Source: Clostridiaceae bacterium 14S0207
Lineage (GTDB): Bacteria; Bacillota; Clostridia; Clostridiales; Clostridiaceae
Direction: 5' to 3'
Length of the DNA: 64,000 nt
NCBI GenBank assembly: GCA_003288255.1
Contig: CP026600.1
Span: 620,001-684,000, forward strand
Shown here: positions 59,920 to 64,000 of the stretch, piece after piece
Position numbering within the stretch: the first letter of the stretch is position 1
Layout: each line of letters begins with the position of its first letter
Position numbers and translations under genes: made by a program
Notes under the pieces: generated by a model
Databases searched by the model: none
What the model was told of the DNA's origin: nothing
Seen by the model: only the letters and a program-made list of their open reading frames with translations

Positions 59920-60848
59920 ATGATGAAAGCAGATGCTGTATTCCAAGGAGGAGGAGTAAAGGCTATAGGATTAGTAGGTGCAGTTTGTAGGTTGGAAAAG
60001 GAAGAATAAGATGGCAAAGAGTTGCGGGAATGTCGGCCGGAGCAATTATAGCATCTCTAATAGCAGTTGGATATACTTAAAATGAATTAGAAGATATACT
60101 GTATAATATAGATTTTTTAAATTTAAAATAAAGAAACCAATTAGGAAAATACCAGGTATGGGAAATATACTAAGTTTATTCATAAATAAAGGAATTTTTA
60201 AAACAGACTATCCAGAAAAATATTTAAAAGAATTGTATAAAAAAGGGGAAAACTAAGTTTAAAGACATTAGTATAAATGGTGAATCCAGGTTAAAAGTAA
60301 TAGCTTCAGATGTAACAAATAAAAAACTTCTAATTTTACAAGATGATATTAAAGAATATGGTATAGATCCCATGGAATTAGAAATATCTAAGGCTGTTAT
60401 AATGAGTATGAGTATACCATTTCTTTTTTGTCCTACAAAATTAAAATATAAAGATAAAAATTCTTATATTGTAGATGGTGGTATTACTAGTAATTATCCT
60501 ATATGGATATTTGATGTTGACGAAATACCAAGATGGCCTACTATTGGATTTAAATTAAATGAAACTGGAAAAAATAAAATTTTATGTAAAAGAAAAAATA
60601 GTTTTTCATGTTATATATCCGATATAATAGATACTCTTCTAGAATGTTACGATGATAGATTTTTTAATGAAAGAGATAAAAAAATAAGAACAATAAACAT
60701 ATCTACATTAGGAATAAAAACTTCACAATTCAAAATTAGTAAAAAAGATAAACAAGAATTATTTAATGAAGGATATAATAAAGCAAATAAATTTCTAGAT
60801 ACTTGGAATTTTCAAGATTATATAAGGAAATATAGGAGTGAAAAATAA
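59920..60848 (+). pseudogene. patatin-like phospholipase, multiply broken
   Basis: All patatin landmarks remain but in different frames: oxyanion loop VFQGGGVKAIGLVGAV from ATG 59920, nucleophile elbow GMSAGAI near 60030, and the DGG motif VDGGITSNYP near 60475. Frame breaks: near 60000 (stop at 60007), an in-frame TAA at 60078, a shift near 60130, and another near 60252. The last part (60372-60848) reads open to the end. With at least three shifts and one stop, this is a relic of a lipid acyl hydrolase, not a sequencing slip. Confidence 0.88.
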
Positions 60849-60858
60849 AATATATTAT

Positions 60859-60906
60859 TAAATAGGAAATTACTATAATGGAAGATAATTATACTAATTT
60901 CCTATT
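60859..60906. terminator. hairpin after the patatin relic
   Basis: 13-bp perfect stem (60859-60871 with 60894-60906). No strong T run; probably a bidirectional terminator. Confidence 0.55.
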
Positions 60907-60923
60907 TAAAATTAATAAATTAT

Positions 60924-61037
60924 CTAAAAAAGCAACTTTTTTATTCCTAAAATCATAAGTCCTAAGAATAAAGTTATTATTATAGCACCTAAAAAAGCAA
61001 TTAAATTTTTTTTATTTAAGTTGTCATTGTTATTCAT
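60924..61037 (-). CDS. small single-span membrane protein
   Basis: 37 aa, minus strand. The ATG (complement of 61035-61037) has GGAG about 9 nt upstream. It starts MNNNDNLNKKNL and continues as one hydrophobic helix ending GIKKLLF. No family recognised; typical of the many short membrane peptides missed by annotation. Confidence 0.45.
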   Translation of the reverse strand: MNNNDNLNKKNLIAFLGAIIITLFLGLMILGIKKLLF

Positions 61038-61682
61038 ATAATGTACTCCAATCTTATTTTGTGTAATAGAAACAGTATATTTATTATAATATAGTTTGTT
61101 TAAAAAGAATAGTTATAAAATTAGATAAATTTAAAAATGTATTAAAGAAGTTATTTAGTCTTAGAAATTCTATTTCAAATTTCAATTAGTTTCTTTAAAT
61201 TTATTTTTCTATTGGTTTTTTATAAAAGGTAAAGTTGAAATAGTTAATATTAAAGCAGCTGGAACAATAGTACTTAGAGCAATTCCTAAAATAAATAGTA
61301 TAAGAGCAATACTGATATGATTTTTTTTAAGGTAATTTTTAAGAATTTTTTATATAGGTTATAAACATTACATCCTAAAATAGAATTTTTATTCTGAATA
61401 GTTGATATTCATATTATAATTATAGCATTTATTTTTATAAATTTATATATTTAAAAATGAAAAAATGTTGAAAATTATCAAATTTCATTAATAAAGTATA
61501 AAGAAATATAAATAAGTTACATATTATATTACAAAATAAGTAAAATAGAATATATTAAGTAAAAATAAATAGAAAACCGTTGAACTATTGATAGTTTGAA
61601 TATATATTTATATGTATTAGTCATAATAATATAATTTCATAGGGAATATTTATATATAACTTTAGGGAAAAGGGGAAAAACT
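61038..61682. other. AT-rich intergenic region
   Basis: About 645 nt without a supported gene. On the minus strand around 61220-61345 a frame encodes a hydrophobic stretch (HISIALILFILGIALSTIVP) but has no start codon with a ribosome binding site, so it may be a membrane-protein relic. The promoter of the following peptide-binding protein must lie near the right end. Confidence 0.5.
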
Positions 61683-63352
61683 ATGAATAAAAAAATATTA
61701 TCATTAATATTAAGCGGACTTATAACAACGTCTTTTATAGGTTGTACTAGCAAGGCTTCTAGTAATGGAAGTAATAATAAAATTGTAATGGATAAAGAAC
61801 AATGTATGAATTTAACTTTAAATGAACCTAAAAGTTTAGATCCTGCAAAAACAGGAGATGCATATTGTACTCAAATAGCTACAGAGGTATTTGAGGGATT
61901 AACAAGATTAGAACAAGATGAAAACGGTAAGGATATAGTAAAACCAGCTGGTGCAGAAAGTTGGACATCAAATAATGATAAAACAGTTTGGAAATTTAAA
62001 TTAAGAGATTTTAATTGGAGTGATGGTAAGAAGGTAACAGCTAAAGACTATGAATATAGTATAAAGAGAAATTTAAATCCTAAGACAGCATCTCCTATAG
62101 CATATTTATTATATGTAATAAAAAATGCTCAAAAGTTTAATGGAGGAAAAGTTTCAGAAGATAAGTTAGGAGTAAAAGCAATAGATGATAAAACTTTAGA
62201 AATCACTCTTTCAGAACCTTGTCCATATTTTTGAATTTGACATATTATAAAGCAATGTTTCCTCAAAGAAAAGATATAGTAGAAAAAGATCCAGAAAAAA
62301 TAGGATCAAAAGTAAATAATATAATATACAACGGTCCGTTTAAAGCTACAAAATGGGTACATAATAATGAAATACTATTAGAAAAAAATGATCAATATTG
62401 GGACAAAGATAAAGTTAATCTACAAAAAGTTAGTTTTAAAATAATAAAAGAAACAATATCTCAAAATCTATCTTTATTTAATGGAAGTGTAGATGTATTA
62501 GGCGTTAATGATGACAATTGGATAAAAAAATTAAGAGATTCTAAAAAATTTGATGAACTAAATTTAAATATACCAACAACTCAATTTTCAATTTTAAATG
62601 AAAAATCTAAGTTGTTTAGTAATGCAAATGTAAGAAAGGCATTTTCATTAGCATTGGATAGAGAAGGATTAGCTAAAACCGTCTATGCAGGAGATGATCC
62701 AGCATATGCTTGGATACCTAAATCTATAACTATAGAAGATAAAAGTTTTAGAGAGGCATCAAAAGAAGAACCTGTAAAAGATATTGCAAAAGAAGGAGAT
62801 GCAAAGGCTTTATTAGCTAAAGGGCTTAAGGAGTTAGGAATAAAAGAAGATCCTAGTAAACTTAATGTTAATTTCTTGTGTGGGGGAACAGATCAAGGAA
62901 ATAAAGAATTGGGAGATTTCTTCCAAGAAAATTATAAAAAAAGTTTAGGAATAAATGTTCAACCTCAATTGGTTGAATGGCCAGTATTTTTAGATAATAT
63001 TTATGCAGGAAGATATGATATAGCTACAATGTTCTGGACAAGTGAATATAATGATCCAAGTAATATGTTTGATATATATAAAAGTGATGCATATATAATG
63101 CCTACTTTTTGGAAAAATAAAGAGTATGATCAAATCGTTAAAAAGGCAAAAATATCTATAGATAGTAATGAAAGAATAAAAAATTATAAAAAGGCAGAAA
63201 AAATGTTATTAACTGATCAAGCTGTAATAATGCCTATGGTGTATAGAAAAGGAAGAACATTTACTAATAAATGTGTTAAAAATCTTATGACCCCATTGTT
63301 TGGATCAATGGAATTAAAATATGCATATATTCAAGGTAGAGCTAAAAAATAG
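61683..63352 (+). pseudogene. oppA: oligopeptide-binding lipoprotein, frameshifted
   Basis: SBP_bac_5 family protein of about 555 aa if restored. Lipoprotein signal with lipobox FIGC, Cys21; LNEPKSLDPAKTGDAYCTQIATEVFEGL and the later RKAFSLALDREGLAKTVYAG are typical of OppA. The frame breaks at a run of five T at 62228-62232; six T would give SEPCPYFLNLTYYKAMFP and join both parts (61683-62234 and 62219-63352). So this is one gene with a single-base deletion, or a homopolymer error. Like the protein at 41888 it has no transporter genes beside it. Confidence 0.88.
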
Positions 63353-63360
63353 ACGCACAC

Positions 63361-63392
63361 AAGACTATCCTAGAAATTAGGGTAGTCTTTTT
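63361..63392 (+). terminator. terminator of the oppA-like gene
   Basis: About 12-bp stem (63361-63372 with 63378-63389, one G-U) and T run. Confidence 0.8.
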
Positions 63393-63526
63393 AGAATAAT
63401 GAATTTTATAATATTAAAAATGTATAAAATTATTTTATAATTATAATTAAAAAATATATAAAATTTATGCTATAATAATGTTTAAAAATTAGGGGATTGT
63501 TATATAACGAGAGAGGATATAAAGAT

Positions 63527-64000
63527 ATGCTTAATACTTTAATGGAAATAGGGAAACAATTCAACGAAGAAAAAATTTTATGGGGGGTAGGAGCTTCTTT
63601 AGTTTTAAATTTTTATGGATTAATAGATGATCCACATGATATAGATTTAATAATTTCTATAAAAGATGTAAAAAAGGCAGATAGAATTTTAAGCAGGTTA
63701 GGAACAAAAGTTAGTGGAGAAGATGATAAATCGTATTCTACGAGATATTTTTATGAATATAAAATTAATGATATAGATATTGATTTTATGGCGGGATTTA
63801 TTATAAATCATGAGTGTGGCAGTTATGAATATAAATTTGATCAAAAATCTATAACATTAAAAAAATATTTAAAAAATATAGAAATTCCATTGACTTCTCT
63901 AGAAGATTGGTATATTATATATCAGTTGCTAAAAAATCGACAGACTAAGGTTGAGTTAATAGAAAATTATCTTTTAAAATATGGTATAAAGAATAAGTTT
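63527..64000 (+). CDS. nucleotidyltransferase-fold protein, 3' end outside window
   Basis: 158 codons without a stop; ATG 63527 behind GAGAGGA. The N-terminal part WGVGASLVLNFYGLIDDPHDIDLIIS has the GxGAS and HDIDL pattern of the minimal nucleotidyltransferase fold (pol-beta-like), followed by DIDIDFMAGFII, which could give the third acidic residue. Such proteins include aminoglycoside-type transferases, toxin-antitoxin MNT units and many uncharacterised ones. Substrate cannot be assigned, and the C-terminus is missing. Confidence 0.65.
   Translation, partial: MLNTLMEIGKQFNEEKILWGVGASLVLNFYGLIDDPHDIDLIISIKDVKKADRILSRLGTKVSGEDDKSYSTRYFYEYKINDIDIDFMAGFIINHECGSYEYKFDQKSITLKKYLKNIEIPLTSLEDWYIIYQLLKNRQTKVELIENYLLKYGIKNKF

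Noticed and set aside
61220-61345. Minus-strand membrane peptide
   Set aside because: Hydrophobic frame but no start codon with ribosome binding site; at most a relic.

Overview
The window is about 28% G+C by eye, with Clostridium-type ribosome binding sites, spore genes (sleB, splB), a selenocysteine-dependent glycine reductase operon and a group IIC intron. This fits an anaerobic, amino-acid-fermenting, spore-forming Clostridium (cluster I). Species cannot be assigned from the sequence alone; a C. novyi/C. botulinum-like organism is a guess.

Layout. 1-9 kb: the end of a YgiQ-type radical SAM gene, a PRC-barrel-like protein, a first group IIC intron (1141-3061, maturase frameshifted), sleB, an M42 peptidase, a VanW/G5 wall protein, a GapB-like glyceraldehyde-3-phosphate dehydrogenase and splB. 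9-19 kb: trmL, a degV gene, then a tandem glycine riboswitch with a terminator that controls grdX-trxB-trxA-grdE-grdA-grdB-grdC-grdD. grdA and grdB each read an in-frame UGA as selenocysteine. 19-21 kb: a second, intact intron copy (19151-21070), placed like the first directly behind an intrinsic terminator. 21-30 kb: an unknown secreted protein, then the glycolytic block cggR-gap-pgk-tpiA-gpmI-eno. 30-46.5 kb: a LemA-like gene and partner, secG, a YerC/TrpR-like regulator with a candidate operator, pcrA, ligA, gatC-(amidase_6)-gatA-gatB, an orphan peptide-binding lipoprotein, an unknown 469-aa protein, rdgB and a YfcE-type phosphoesterase. 46.9-49.5 kb: an rRNA-free array of 30 tRNA genes behind three tandem promoters, built largely by an 875-bp tandem duplication. 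49.7-64 kb: small proteins, a YaiI/YqxD protein, a Y_Y_Y-repeat protein, an RsuA-type pseudouridine synthase, a candidate C-rich small RNA (53251-53390), rnr, an ABC pair with a degenerate ATPase, an [FeFe]-hydrogenase-like protein, a decayed patatin gene, a frameshifted oligopeptide-binding protein and a truncated nucleotidyltransferase-like gene.

How it works together. Glycine bound by the riboswitch should relieve termination, and the grd operon then reduces glycine to acetyl phosphate using electrons passed through TrxB and an unusual CEIC thioredoxin. Sugar flux is handled by the CggR-linked NAD-type Gap, while the separate Gap with Ala in place of the NAD-selecting Asp looks NADP-type. 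Several homopolymer indels (intron 1 maturase, peptide-binding protein at 61.7 kb) and the patatin relic show local gene decay or sequence errors. The least explained item is the C-rich small RNA: a perfect promoter, two hairpins presenting C-runs in 15-nt loops, and a terminator.
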